Below are positions 36,501 through 46,972 of a stretch of DNA of 64,000 nucleotides, one piece after another. How positions within the stretch are numbered: position 1 is the stretch's first letter; every line of letters begins with the position of its first letter. The notes beneath the pieces were generated by a model. The model worked only from the letters and a program-made list of their open reading frames with translations. It ran no database searches and was not told the DNA's origin. The translations under genes were made by a program, and so were the position numbers. The DNA is from Ascaris suum (Eukaryota; Nematoda; Chromadorea; Rhabditida; Ascarididae). The stretch covers positions 4,304,110-4,368,109 of the forward strand of contig CM024177.1 in the NCBI GenBank assembly GCA_013433145.1. Reading direction: 5' to 3'.

Positions 36501-36741
36501 CAGCCGAGTTGTGGTGCAAACATTTTCATATGATGTGTTCGGACAGATGCTCTTTCTTCGAGATGGCACTCGAACGACTGCGAAAGGCAACTCCGGGATA
36601 AGCTCTCGTCGACGGATACCACATTCCCTCTATTGTTTTTATTTAGCACTCTGTTTGGTTCAGCTCCGCACCTCACTTGAAGCAATAAATTCATTAGCCT
36701 TCGCCTACTTCGACGCAGAGATTTTACAACCGTTCAAATGA
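33583..36741 (+). CDS. Unrecognised protein with one predicted membrane segment (partial model)
   Basis: I do not recognise this gene. Exons 33583-33772, 34225-34323, 35120-35225 and 35717-35908 join at phases 2, 2 and 0 with canonical acceptors (CATAG, TTTCAG, TTTTAG, TATAG). The first is Arg/Lys/Ser-rich (KRSKKSKHKRSRRRSQ), the second acidic (IDEILDAEEAEA), the third amphipathic (ALRRFWTAFYQLIEDLFSLL) and the fourth hydrophobic (AIIGLIFVSYLIILYL) with a further apolar stretch. This suggests a single-pass or hairpin membrane protein with a basic-acidic cytosolic part. The 3' end is unsettled. A 23-nt exon (36178-36200) and 36504-36741 keep phase and reach a TGA, but another frame of the last exon (ELWCKHFHMMCSDR...) reads more naturally. 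No start codon was found, so exons are missing 5'. Minus-strand ORFs lie opposite every exon, which lowers certainty. Confidence 0.5.
34561..34815. repeat. Diverged tandem array of about 22-bp units
   Basis: Repeated strings of the form GCAGTTA(G/A)C followed by (T/C)(C/T)GTAATAAAAATTA run for about 250 bp, in the intron between exons 34225-34323 and 35120-35225. Copies are well diverged, so the array is old. Confidence 0.75.
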
Positions 36742-37311
36742 GAAAAGAGTTCAGAATGGCCATAGTTAACACTCTGTTTGACAACATCGCTTGTGCGTGC
36801 ATATGCGTCACATATTATTGCCGCGGTAATTCTGCGGCCGTTGACGCCTAACCATGCTTCGTGCTTCGAGCGTGGCGTGCTGTTCTTTTAAGTAAACGTG
36901 TAAACTGAGGGAAAGTTGAGATTTACTAAAAGGGTACTAGTTAAATTTATTACAGTAATGGGGTGATAGGGTGACTGTTCATTGGCCCAATGTTTGCACC
37001 TAATAGTGCACATCTCACTGCAATATCGCCGTCGTGGGGAGGGTGCTTGATTGTACAACTTTAGACCATTGTTAAGTGCAAATAGAATGCGGCATTGGAG
37101 TTGTGTAACCGATTGTGCTTCGTGTTTATTGCATTGTGATGGGTGCCGTGCTCGTTGTACTGCGCTTCGTTCGTCTATCTATGCTCATCTGCACGTACCG
37201 GCAGCTTTGCCTTTGCTCATCTTTGTGAATCGTAGGATTGGCTCGCCTCAAGTGAAATCAGGCGCCTTTTCAATAAATGTGAACAAACTGTATTTCCAAA
37301 GGTGCCGTTTG

Positions 37312-37535
<224 letters not shown>

Positions 37536-37733
37536 TTAGCCACGTCGGATGCATCTCTATTAGCAGTGGACGCTCACGAACGTGTTCTTCTCCACGAAAT
37601 GCGCACACTGCAAACTGTATCCAGTATCACGTTATCACCATACTGGAAAATCCTTTTATGCTTTCATTAGAGTGCATGTCGTTGAAGAATTTAACTCCAT
37701 GCATGCCACGTTTACTACTCACAACGTCACTAC

Positions 37734-37985
37734 CTAAAATATATAATATCGGCTTTTCCGGTCATCCCAGAGAATCCGTCCTCCGATTTCCTCCAGTTTC
37801 GCATCCAGGCCGAAAAACTTTTTCGTGGCAGTCGGGCGGGATATTGCTGGACTTGGTGCTTTGTTAATGACGCTGAACGAGCTGAGTGGTTCGTTTGATT
37901 GGTGGTGTTCATTTGGTTGCCAGCATTGTTGAATCGACGGTGCTCGATGCTTGCATTTTTTGAACTGTCTTATTGGCACTGACAT
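37734..37985 (-). CDS. Candidate small ORF, 83 residues, unrecognised
   Basis: Complete single-exon frame from an ATG with a good context (CAAAACAAA before ATG) to TAG. It is basic at the start ([16 protein letters not shown]), Ser/Asn-rich in the middle and ends [15 protein letters not shown]...[11 protein letters not shown]. No known domain. It lies 70 bp from an oppositely oriented ATG exon at 38056-38118. At this length a chance frame is possible. Confidence 0.25.
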   Translation of the reverse strand: MSVPIRQFKKCKHRAPSIQQCWQPNEHHQSNEPLSSFSVINKAPSPAISRPTATKKFFGLDAKLEEIGGRILWDDRKSRYYIF

Positions 37986-38055
37986 TTTGTTTTGAACATA
38001 TGCTTATATTTGAAGCATTTATGAAAGCTGTGTAAAATTCAGTCAATCAAACCGG

Positions 38056-38118
38056 ATGAGCCGACTCATTCGTGGCCATCTACCGACCGGTCGGATCTTG
38101 GAGCGTCCACAGATCGCC
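38056..38118 (+). CDS. Candidate first exon (21 codons), gene unknown
   Basis: The frame MSRLIRGHLPTGRILERPQIA ends exactly at a consensus 5' splice site (GCC then GTAAGT). No matching downstream exon was found. It cannot join in frame to the DDAH-like start exon, which has its own ATG with an in-frame stop nine bases upstream. Confidence 0.2.
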
Positions 38119-39824
38119 GTAAGTGTACTGGATGGGGCTCAACAACAGCTGCTTCGGGTTTTCGCCGGATTTATCTGCAAATTCGCGAGAAAGTGAACAA
38201 GCTCCTATTATGTTCCTTTGCGCTTGCAAAAGAAAATGCAGTGTGGGGAAGCGGTGTCTGCACGTGTGTGTCTGCATCTGCATCTGTGCGAGTTGGGAAA
38301 TTCTGGAGGGTATAATGCGTGCCGCAGAATGCCATCGTCCCCATCGGTTCATGGAGAATAGGGATGGTGATAGATGCTTGAAGATGGAAAAAGATTTGCA
38401 AAAAGGGATACGCATTTTGCATCAATCGGCTCCTCAGTGGACGCACCTTTTATATTTGTGCGGACGGTCTGGTTTAGTAAATACTAAGGGCATTATTTCA
38501 CGTGTCCATTGTTTGTTGGTAATTTCTAAGAAATGCAGTCACGTGAGGGAGTTATAAAAGCGCGTGTCGGGTCAGTTCATTTGGCGCGCTTTGCCACTTG
38601 CTTAATTTCTAGAAAGCGCTTCCATCTTTATTTAGTGCAGGCGTGTTAGCTGTGTCTCGCTTCAGCTCTTACCTGCAAACAGTCACTGAAAGCGCTAATA
38701 ATTTGTCGTTGTAGCTCCTCCACGGTTTTCCACCACAACAAGTGAATGAGAAATGAACCGGCACAGCGTTTCGGTCGGTTAAATTTTGCTGTCATTCTAT
38801 CCAAGCTAGTACCCGAAAAGGAGCTGGAGAAACTAGCTCAGGCCACGCGCATGTCTCGTGCGTGACGCTGACCTCAGCCTGGCCATGCACAAGGCAAGAC
38901 CGAGCTAAGCTCGAAGCAGAAATGTGGCCCTCCTTCCAATCTAGTAGCGTACAGCAACCTCCGGGGCCATCCTTCCTCATAAAGTATGTGATGATTAAAG
39001 CCGTAACTTTTTGCTTCGTCTACAGTGCGGTTCAATTGCAACGCTTAATGTGTGCCTTACAGTGCTATTGCTATAAAACGTCGAAGGCTGTGTCATTTCT
39101 GCTAACTACTTGTGCAAGATTGCCGAATTTCTACCAGAGGTCGAGTTTATCCGAAGCTGTTCCGTTATCCGAAAGTGGGCTGCAAGCCAGACACGGTTTC
39201 AAGGCAAATATGAGAAGGTTTAGCAGAATTACATCATCACTGGGCCCGACCCATTAGGGTTCAATTACTTCATCACCAGGACAAATTTCCGCTGTTTTGG
39301 GAAGCAGCGTTCTCGAGGTAGTGGAGAGTCGCTAAACTTATAAAGTTTCACCATAATCCGCTGATTTCGAAGGTGCATAAATAGTCGTTAGCAATAGACT
39401 TGTTGTTCTCTTTTATTCACTGAGAAGTTTTTAAGTGGCGTGAGGTAATTTAAAGAATGTGGCGCTTTTGTCACTTTTGTTGGTTTTGCCTGATAAGAGC
39501 GTATGTGTGCAGTTTTTGCGGTGCTTGTTTGTTTCCTTTTGGTTCGTCAAGAGAAGTTGCAAAAACACTGTTCCTTGTTGACGTATCTGTTGCATACAGC
39601 GAGTTAACCCGCTTACATAATGAGAGATTGATTTACCTTTCGCAAAGCTGAAGTTGAATGCTGTAGTTTCAGCGAAACCCGCAAAAATATCGTTACACGT
39701 TCTCTTCGTTTGCTGCTCTTCTTGTGCTTACTGTACTATCTGATCAAATAGAAGAGCGCCTATGACCGCTCGTATTTTATAGTTTTCTGTTCATCGAGGA
39801 GAGGGGAGGCAGAGGTGACTCATC

Positions 39825-42800
39825 ATGCGATATACACATGCAATCGTCGTACGTATCCCCAATTCGGTGAAACTCGACGATAAAAAGACGAACGTTGATT
39901 TTGCAGTTGCAAACAAACAACTCGATGATCTCTCGGAAACCCTTCGTGAAGTTTGCTTAATTTACTTTATTTGCCCTATTTTCGACGTTGATACATTATC
40001 GTTTTTTATTCACTTCATCGTAAGAAATGGTTATTGACATTGAAAGTAAATAATTAAACAGTGAACAGCAAATAGTAGATGCTTGCCTTCAAGTAAGTAA
40101 TACTATATGAGAACATCCATCTTATGAGTGCATTTTGAAGTGTGGCATTAAGAATTTACTAGATGAGAAGAATCTCCATTGACCATGTTGTTTTTCTTCA
40201 AAGTGTAAAAAGTGGGGGGTTTTGAAACAGATAAATATTTTATTTTCTTCGTTTCTCGAGATCCATTTGTCTTCATAGTGTTTTTTCTCCTCGTCGTTGA
40301 GTCTCGTTTGATTGTCTGACTATCGTTTAGAAGGATTTAAACGTCGAGTAATACTTACAGGCAGGCGTTGACGTCGTCGAGTTGTCAGCTCAGGACGATT
40401 GCACTCAACAAAGTCTCTACGTCGACGATGCTGCTGTCGTCATTAACGGCACTGCTCTAATCACACGACCCAAAAAGGCGGGCAGCCGTATTCAAGAGGT
40501 TCGTTCCATTCTAAAATTGTCTATCTCGCAGGGTTAATTGCTAGCAAGGTTTCAACCGTAATTGCTGATATGTGTACAACGCTTCAGATTTAGGTTGCAA
40601 CTACTTCCGTGATAGTGACTGGTGATGGGGACTCCAACGCCATGCTCCTTTTAAGATTCATTCCCACAATTGATTTCAGTTTTCCGAGTCGTAAGCGATT
40701 TTATTATTCCGTATTAGTCAGCAACCGACCGGTTTATCTCCAGCTGATTATGGAGATAAATTTCTAGGGGGTCTGGATCCGAAATCTTCCGTCGCTACTA
40801 GTGACTGCTCGATGCGGATTTAAGCCTCATACTAGGCAAGCAGTGCTACGTGATAACGAATGAAAATGTCGTCCACATTCGGTTAATTCGAGACTTCATC
40901 ATCTGAGGTGATAGAAACGCTTCCAGTGGACGTTATTTCTTGTGTTAGCCCAAGGGTCTAAACTAAGGCTGGCTTCGCAATAGAGCACCAATCATATATA
41001 CAAGGTAATGCGTAAAAAGGCTTATTGTGGACAGGCTAATTACGTGTGTTTCAAAGTATTGTTTTTGTATTGGCAGTACCTCCTACTGGATATTTTTGAA
41101 TAGCTTGTATTGCGATAGAGAGTAAGAGGATATTTGAGATCACCTCTGTGTTGGAAGAGTTGTCGTGGCAAGTGATCGAGGCGCCAGCCAACGACCATGG
41201 TAAACCTGTAGTGCTTGAAGGTAGCGACGTCTTATTCACAGGCAAAGAGATCTTTGTTGGCACTCGCAAAAACGGCACCAATATGGAGGGCGCAATGGTC
41301 AGTTCTTTTCATCTCCTTGTTTATTTTGATACGGATCTTTATTACATCTGCAGTCATATAAAAATTGCCCTACTTATAGACATATTGACTTTTTCTCTTA
41401 ATAGCAATATGTGTATGAATTATAAGCGAATAAATAAATATGAAGATTGTAGGTCGTTGGTCGAACGTTTTCGGATTTGGCGGTTATCCCGATAGCGCTA
41501 CCAGGTGCTGATCCTCTTAAGCATTACGTCTCACTTGTTTCGACCGAAGTGCTCGCAGTTGGCAGTTCCAAAGAAGCAAAACTCGTCTTACAGGTGTTTT
41601 CCACTCATTTTGGCTCCTAATGTCAAGGCGTTCATTAAAGCTCAGATGCAGCGACGGGAAGATCAAGAATAGTTGGCGGTCGTCTAATCTAGGTCTTAAT
41701 TATTTTCATCTTTATTAGTTTTTAATCTCTAAAAGTGCTCAGCCATTTCATCTGGTATCGAAAGGTTAAACCATTTCCGTTGTGTCTGATTAACCTTCAT
41801 GTTATCTTCTTGCTTCTCCTACATCTCTTCCGGCTCTTCTCCCCCTCCTCAGATATTCCTTTCTCTTCCTCTGTCCCTCTCCGTTCAAATAGAACGAGTG
41901 ATCGATAGTTAATGCTATTGATCAGTGTGTCTATGCTAATGATCGCTGCTTAGGTCAGCTTCATTATTTTCTATCAGGAATTTTAAAGAAAATGCAGCGT
42001 GACCCATTTAGTACTAACTGTACCCTTATAATGCTGGCACAGGTACACTTTCGGAACAACAATGCTTATTAAAAAAATTTGCAAGGTGAACCTACCTAGA
42101 CGACTAATTAGTAACCTTTTAAGTATATGAAAAGCGAGTCTAATCAGCAGTGATATCGCTGATTTAGTTCCACTGCTTTATGCACAGAGATCCTATCTGT
42201 CGCATGACAACAAACAACTCCATTTGCTCGTCTTATGTTATTACCTTTTATTAAAAAAATTGTGCAGATTTGTACGGTACTTAATATGCATTATTATACT
42301 ATATTAACGGTCCAATATTACGGCATAGATAAGTGCATAAAGTTGGCATTACAACTTTGAGTTGCAGCGCATCGAACGTGAGGCGACGTTCCGATACAAA
42401 ACGTTGACCGTGGAATACGATGAGGCAGTAAGCTGCTTCAATGTTAACGACCACATCATCTATAGGCAGGACACACCTGATACGGTTAGTACCTGCCGTT
42501 GTTTTTTTTTACTGAATTCAGCCACATATCGACCCGAGCAAATTTTACGTTTCAGCAACAACAAAGAAGAACAATAAAACTATTTTAAGTTATATTAAGG
42601 TGCTGCGAGAAAAAACTTTCTGGGGATGGGAATCTGAGCGAGGCCCGACATGTCACAAGTCGACAACACGTGGATCCCCAATGATAACTAAAAGTTTCTC
42701 AAAAAGTTGGGTGTGGGGTGGGGAGGCTTTCGCAAGTCCGCAGTACGACACACGTCGGGAGGGGAATCTCGGAACTCTTCGATCCTTTCATCGCCGTTGC

Positions 42801-42952
42801 AACTCAGGAATATTTTGCAGAAGTTCCAAGTACTACAAGAGCCACTGCAAGTTTGGGGAGTGACGATGAGTGAACTCGTCAAACTCGGTAATCCCGCAAC
42901 TCGATTCTGTCTGCTTGTGAAGAAAATGAAAGCGCTGAAGTCGTTGTGGTAA
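39825..42952 (+). CDS. DDAH-family protein (dimethylarginine dimethylaminohydrolase-like), possibly catalytically dead
   Basis: Exons 39825-39950, 40361-40498, 41139-41297, 41453-41593, 42368-42484 and 42821-42952 are all phase 0 and give 270 residues, against 285 in human DDAH1. Recognisable segments are MRYTHAIVVRIPNSV, YVDDAAVVINGTALITRP, LEGSDVLFTGKEIFVG, VLAVGSSKEAKLVLQ and VWGVTMSELVKL. DDAH hydrolyses methylated arginines (ADMA, L-NMMA) to citrulline using Cys, His and acidic residues. By my hand alignment to remembered human DDAH1, the catalytic His falls on Pro (GADPLKH), the substrate Asp before FVED falls on Gln (TQQSLYVDD), and the TCC with the nucleophile is TRFC, with Cys one place later. 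It may be a pseudoenzyme or a divergent guanidino enzyme of the same fold. The acceptor at 41138 ends GAG. Confidence 0.88.
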
Positions 42953-43331
42953 TCAGACAAGTCTTTCGCTACCTAATTCACTTCATTATTCGTTTACAAC
43001 CTATCGCGTTATGTTTATCTCTAAGTAAGGCTACGCTCATCCAATTGCCGCTTCCTACTGCGGCATTCCTCTTGTCATAACACAATATTACTAGATATAA
43101 TACTAGTTACCGGAAAAGGCACAGTAGTAACAAAGTAATACCGCTGATTTGACATTTTTATTTGCATTCCCTGCCGCTCTTGCGTTGTTCGGATCGTCCA
43201 GTGGGCATTATGCTGCCATTTGCTATGTCGTGCTAAGATAGCCAGGATGCATAGAAATTTAGATTGCTTTACAACAGGTTAAAATCACCGAAAATGGGTA
43301 CACAACACATATCGATTCGAGTTTTGGTTCC
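42953..43331. other. 3' flank of the DDAH-like gene
   Basis: No gene seen. An AATAAA on the plus strand lies at 43557-43562, about 600 nt after the stop, but it sits at the edge of the minus-strand ORF described next. Confidence 0.4.
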
Positions 43332-43961
43332 TCAGTACTGAGATGCAAAAAAGGGTTGTTTGAAATTAGGTAAGATCCACTTACCCTCATTGTCGTCGAA
43401 GAAATATTCCCCACACACGAAATGACTCCCATATAAGTTGTTTTCTAATAAAATCATCTCTATGAGCACTTTTGTTTTCTCTAAATGTCGCTCGTAAATG
43501 TTTTTCACTTCATTTGTACCATATGATGATGCCAAAAAATCATTCTTTTATATGGCAATAAACAGATTGCGAGGAAATAAATAAACCAATGATGAAAGAA
43601 TCCAATTAGAGTGGTATGTGCACAAACGCTTATATAAACTCGTATAAATCCTCAAAAAAAAAAACAGTCACTTATTACAGAACGCATCGGAAAACATTAC
43701 CACTGTAACCCACAATGGTAGATTACCATCGCACACAAAACGATCTTCCTATTTATTCTGTACATTCGGGCGCTTCTCTTCCTCTCTTCCTCGCTTTTCA
43801 GAAGGCAATCTACTTTTGTCAAAGTGTACCTGAAGAATCACTCCAGAGGTGGGCATTATGAGTGAGGAGTTAGCGAACAACACAAAAGAGTTCATCTCTT
43901 TGCCATCCCCACTCTCTTTCGAGACCCCAGGAGAATGAGGTACTTTCTTTTCCCGTCCCAT
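43332..43961 (-). CDS. Candidate two-exon ORF, unrecognised
   Basis: I do not recognise this protein. A frame from ATG at 43961 (MGREKKVPHSPGV) runs to CAG at 43830 followed by GTACAC. A second open stretch at 43544-43385 joins in phase 0 after an AAAAG acceptor. It reads NIYERHLEKTKVLIEMILL then HFVCGEYFFDDNEG, meeting GTAAGT, or reads through to a TGA at 43332. The amino-acid mix looks protein-like. However, it lies only 0.5-1.1 kb downstream of the Flower stop on the same strand, and a minus-strand AATAAA near 43752 could be the Flower poly(A) signal, which would make this 3' UTR. A downstream gene of an operon is another option. Confidence 0.3.
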
Positions 43962-44439
43962 TTTAGAGAGGAATGGGTGATAAGTCAAAAGTGGAAGCAG
44001 TCATGTGCGTAGCAAGACTGCATCGCTGCGCTTCTGTTTAAAATCTGAAATCCCCACACCCCTTCAACCGTGACATCCATCGAAGAATCTCGAACTTGAA
44101 AAGACATATCTAGCTATGTCTAACGACAGCCAGCAATTATTAAAACGACCGACAGTTGCGTAAACAGATGCATCAAGCAAGAAAAACATCGCCAAATGAA
44201 AAGCAAGTATTGCGTGACTGCTTGCTTCGTAGATAGAGGCTGTTCACTTCAGTGAGGCTACTTCTGCACATCGACAGCTTGATAATGAACCTGGAAGTGC
44301 TCCGCTGCAAGCCATGAGGATTGCATTCTCGAAGTCCCCCTCCCACACCTCACAAAAGACAAAGCCCGAAGCAAACAGGACTATGACAGGGAAGGGTACC
44401 AAAGTGGGCGGCGAGGAGATCACCAAGGGACGCCGTTAA

Positions 44440-44878
44440 TTACGCCATTGACGGGTTTCCAAATGAGGCAGGCGTCTGTTGGTTGACATTCGCATTCCAA
44501 GCTGGATCGGTTGCAGCACCACTCATCGACGAGAGATCCGCCTTCTTGCCGAGTGCCATAAAGCCATAAACGGTGCCCGATGCAAATATCATACCTCCTC
44601 CAAGAATAGTGTTCAGCTCAGGGCACATGAGAATCGGTATCACGCCCATTCTGCAAATATGAAACCACTATCATTCATTTTGTATGTCTGCTGCAAAAGG
44701 TACACATTCGTTATAAAACGCAGTCATGAAGCTGCACCACCACAGTCGGCGTTCCATAACAGATCGTTATATGCGGAGAAGAGGTAGAAAATAGTAAAGG
44801 ATTCAAAAACAGGATTCTGATTAGAATCATTACTAAGAAATGACCAAGGGGAGACGACTATTTATCAGGAAGGATATT

Positions 44879-44962
<84 letters not shown>

Positions 44963-46972
44963 TGCACGGTTCTGCTTTCATGCAGCTCAACTATGAAAAT
45001 ATCTTTTCGTGTTTTCAATTTGGCTCCCGCAATTACTTTTATTTCGCTTGATTACAAATGCCATTCAACGGCGGCGACAAGGGAACTGCGTCAATGTTCA
45101 CGCAGTATCACCGCATTCATTTCCTTTTCTTCTCACAAAACATTCTCAGTAGTCAAATGTAATGGATCGTCTTTAATACCAACAGAATGATGTGTCAAAC
45201 CCACGTTATGATATGAGAACGGTAATAGTGAGTGGGCGCATCCAAATTGCGAGTAACAAACAGTAAGATCAGTACAACCAGATATTGACTTATATGGATC
45301 TAATCGAGTTGACAAACAACGTAGAAATTACAAAGAGCTAACAGTGAATCATTTAAACCAGTAAAGCCGATCATTACTGCAAATAATTGGGTGACCAATG
45401 ATGACTGGAAAGAAACTGTCGCCTCAACACCACCATAACTGAACTGTTTGTAGAGTGACTATCCATATTTATGATGTTAGGAAATTGTCACTTAGATGTA
45501 GTAGTTCTTGCTCACTTAGAGTTGGAAGCAAACGTTGCGCCCACGAATGAACTCGAACCTATCAACGCATTTCAACGATCACATCTCCCACTCCACTTAC
45601 GAACCCACCTCACCTCTACCCAGTGTCTCATATAATTCATATCTCGTCCACTGTTCAAGCTTTTTATTCCTGGACTGGATCCTATGGAAACATTATGGTT
45701 CATCATTAACGCACTTTACAAAGGAAGAAAAGGGTAGATTACAGAGAGAGAAAAACACTGAATTGTGAAACCCGACTGGAGCAATATGAACGTTCCAAGA
45801 GTTGAATAAAACCGTTTCACGTGTAAAATGCTTCGATCCGTGAGATCATCGTCATGCACCTTCCAACCTGGGTAATTAAAGCATCTTCACCGCACGCCCA
45901 TGACTGCTTTAGAAGTAGAAACTCCGCATAAATAAGCAAACTTTACTGAAGTAACAAAATACTCACGCTGAAGCAATCCAGAACTCATGGAGCAGGGTTT
46001 CGCAATGAATTTTTGCAATAGTACCTTTAATTACCTAGGTATCACCACCTGTGTGCAATACGACGACACAATGCAACAATCCTCTGCAAGAAGAGACAAT
46101 AATGGCGAAATGCACCTACACGCAATAGATTAAAGCCTTCTGCCAATACTTTCGCGATTCCGAGAAGACGGCTATTCTTTCGATAAAGTCGATGAACATA
46201 CAGCAGAATGGTGCCTCCAACGCCACTATCAACAACCCAAACGCTCTGAAAATTTTCGGTGATATAAGAATGCGACACGAAATCACCCAAACCATAATCA
46301 ATTTGCACAGGCAAAATAGCGCTTGACACATATTATATTTTAGTTCCAAACATTTTCATAACAGCTCTTCGTATACGTGGATCCACTTTAGTAAGGAATA
46401 CCCCTTTCACTTCTGAGATTGCAACCTGACCAAAGATCAACGATCTTTTGCTCTTTCCACACACAGTTTCCTTAATTAGACACGAGCAAATTCCATGCAC
46501 ACTATCTCAAAAGGACTGTCGAAGCCGTTCAACTAGGTCAGTATAAATTCTAGACAGTCTCGGCATGGGCACTCAACACGCAAATTACTCACTCCCTGCT
46601 ACATGTGGAAAACGCGAAAAGGTGCGGTACAGGTGGTGCACCCGAAACATACCACGCTGGCATTACGCACACTGCGTGGAAATACGCACATCATACAAGC
46701 GACTCTTGCTAAGTGAGAAATGAAAGAGTGAAATTGAATCGTCGCCTTTCGTTAAGAGCAAGAAAAGAGTAACAAACTCACAACTGTAACAAAACGGCGA
46801 TGATACAGGTAGCCGAAAACGAAAGGAAACCAAGCACGGCGAAGAAGATCGCAATGAAACCGCCAAGTATGCCAAGTCCTTTTGCCAAAAGACGAACCCA
46901 CCAGGGGAACGCGGCGTTCGGATCGTGCTCGGTTTGCATCTGCGCCTGTGCTCCAGACGCTGCCGCTCCCAT
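44440..46972 (-). CDS. Flower/CACFD1-type calcium channel protein
   Basis: Exons 46972-46782, 46245-46120 and 44650-44440 join at phase 2 twice to give 175 residues, the usual size. Exon 1 starts MGAAASGAQAQMQ and carries FPWWVRLLAKGLGILGG and a first membrane segment. Exon 2 holds the family hallmark ALEAPFCCMFIDFIERI and the RKYWQKALIYC loop; the Glu of LEAP is the residue proposed for calcium selectivity in fly Flower. Exon 3 holds MGVIPILMCPELNTIL, a third or fourth membrane segment and the FMALGKKAD end of the core, then a polar tail. Flower proteins sit in synaptic vesicle and plasma membranes and link exocytosis to endocytosis; in flies they also mark cell fitness. The start is the first ATG, shortly after a possible acceptor (TTATAAAG or GTGCAG). 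The intron between exons 2 and 3 is about 1.5 kb and contains a TA tract. Confidence 0.93.
44879..44961. repeat. (TA)n microsatellite in a Flower intron
   Basis: Pure TA repeat of about 81 bp between Flower exons 2 and 3. Confidence 0.98.

Noticed and set aside
33577..36694. Minus-strand multi-exon gene (36694-36497, 35253-35114, 34371-34252, 34012 to about 33870, 33768-33577) ending CGNL and stop
   Set aside because: Phases can be made to fit, but the donors are weaker (GTGGAT, GTCGTA, GTTTGC), no domain appears, and the plus-strand reading has better splice sites and a clear membrane segment.
38123..38557. 144-codon plus-strand ORF
   Set aside because: No domain, no splice context, and an overlapping minus-strand ORF of similar quality.
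38862..39257. 131-codon plus-strand ORF before the DDAH-like gene
   Set aside because: Cannot be spliced in frame to the DDAH start; overlaps short inverted repeats that suggest a decayed repeat.
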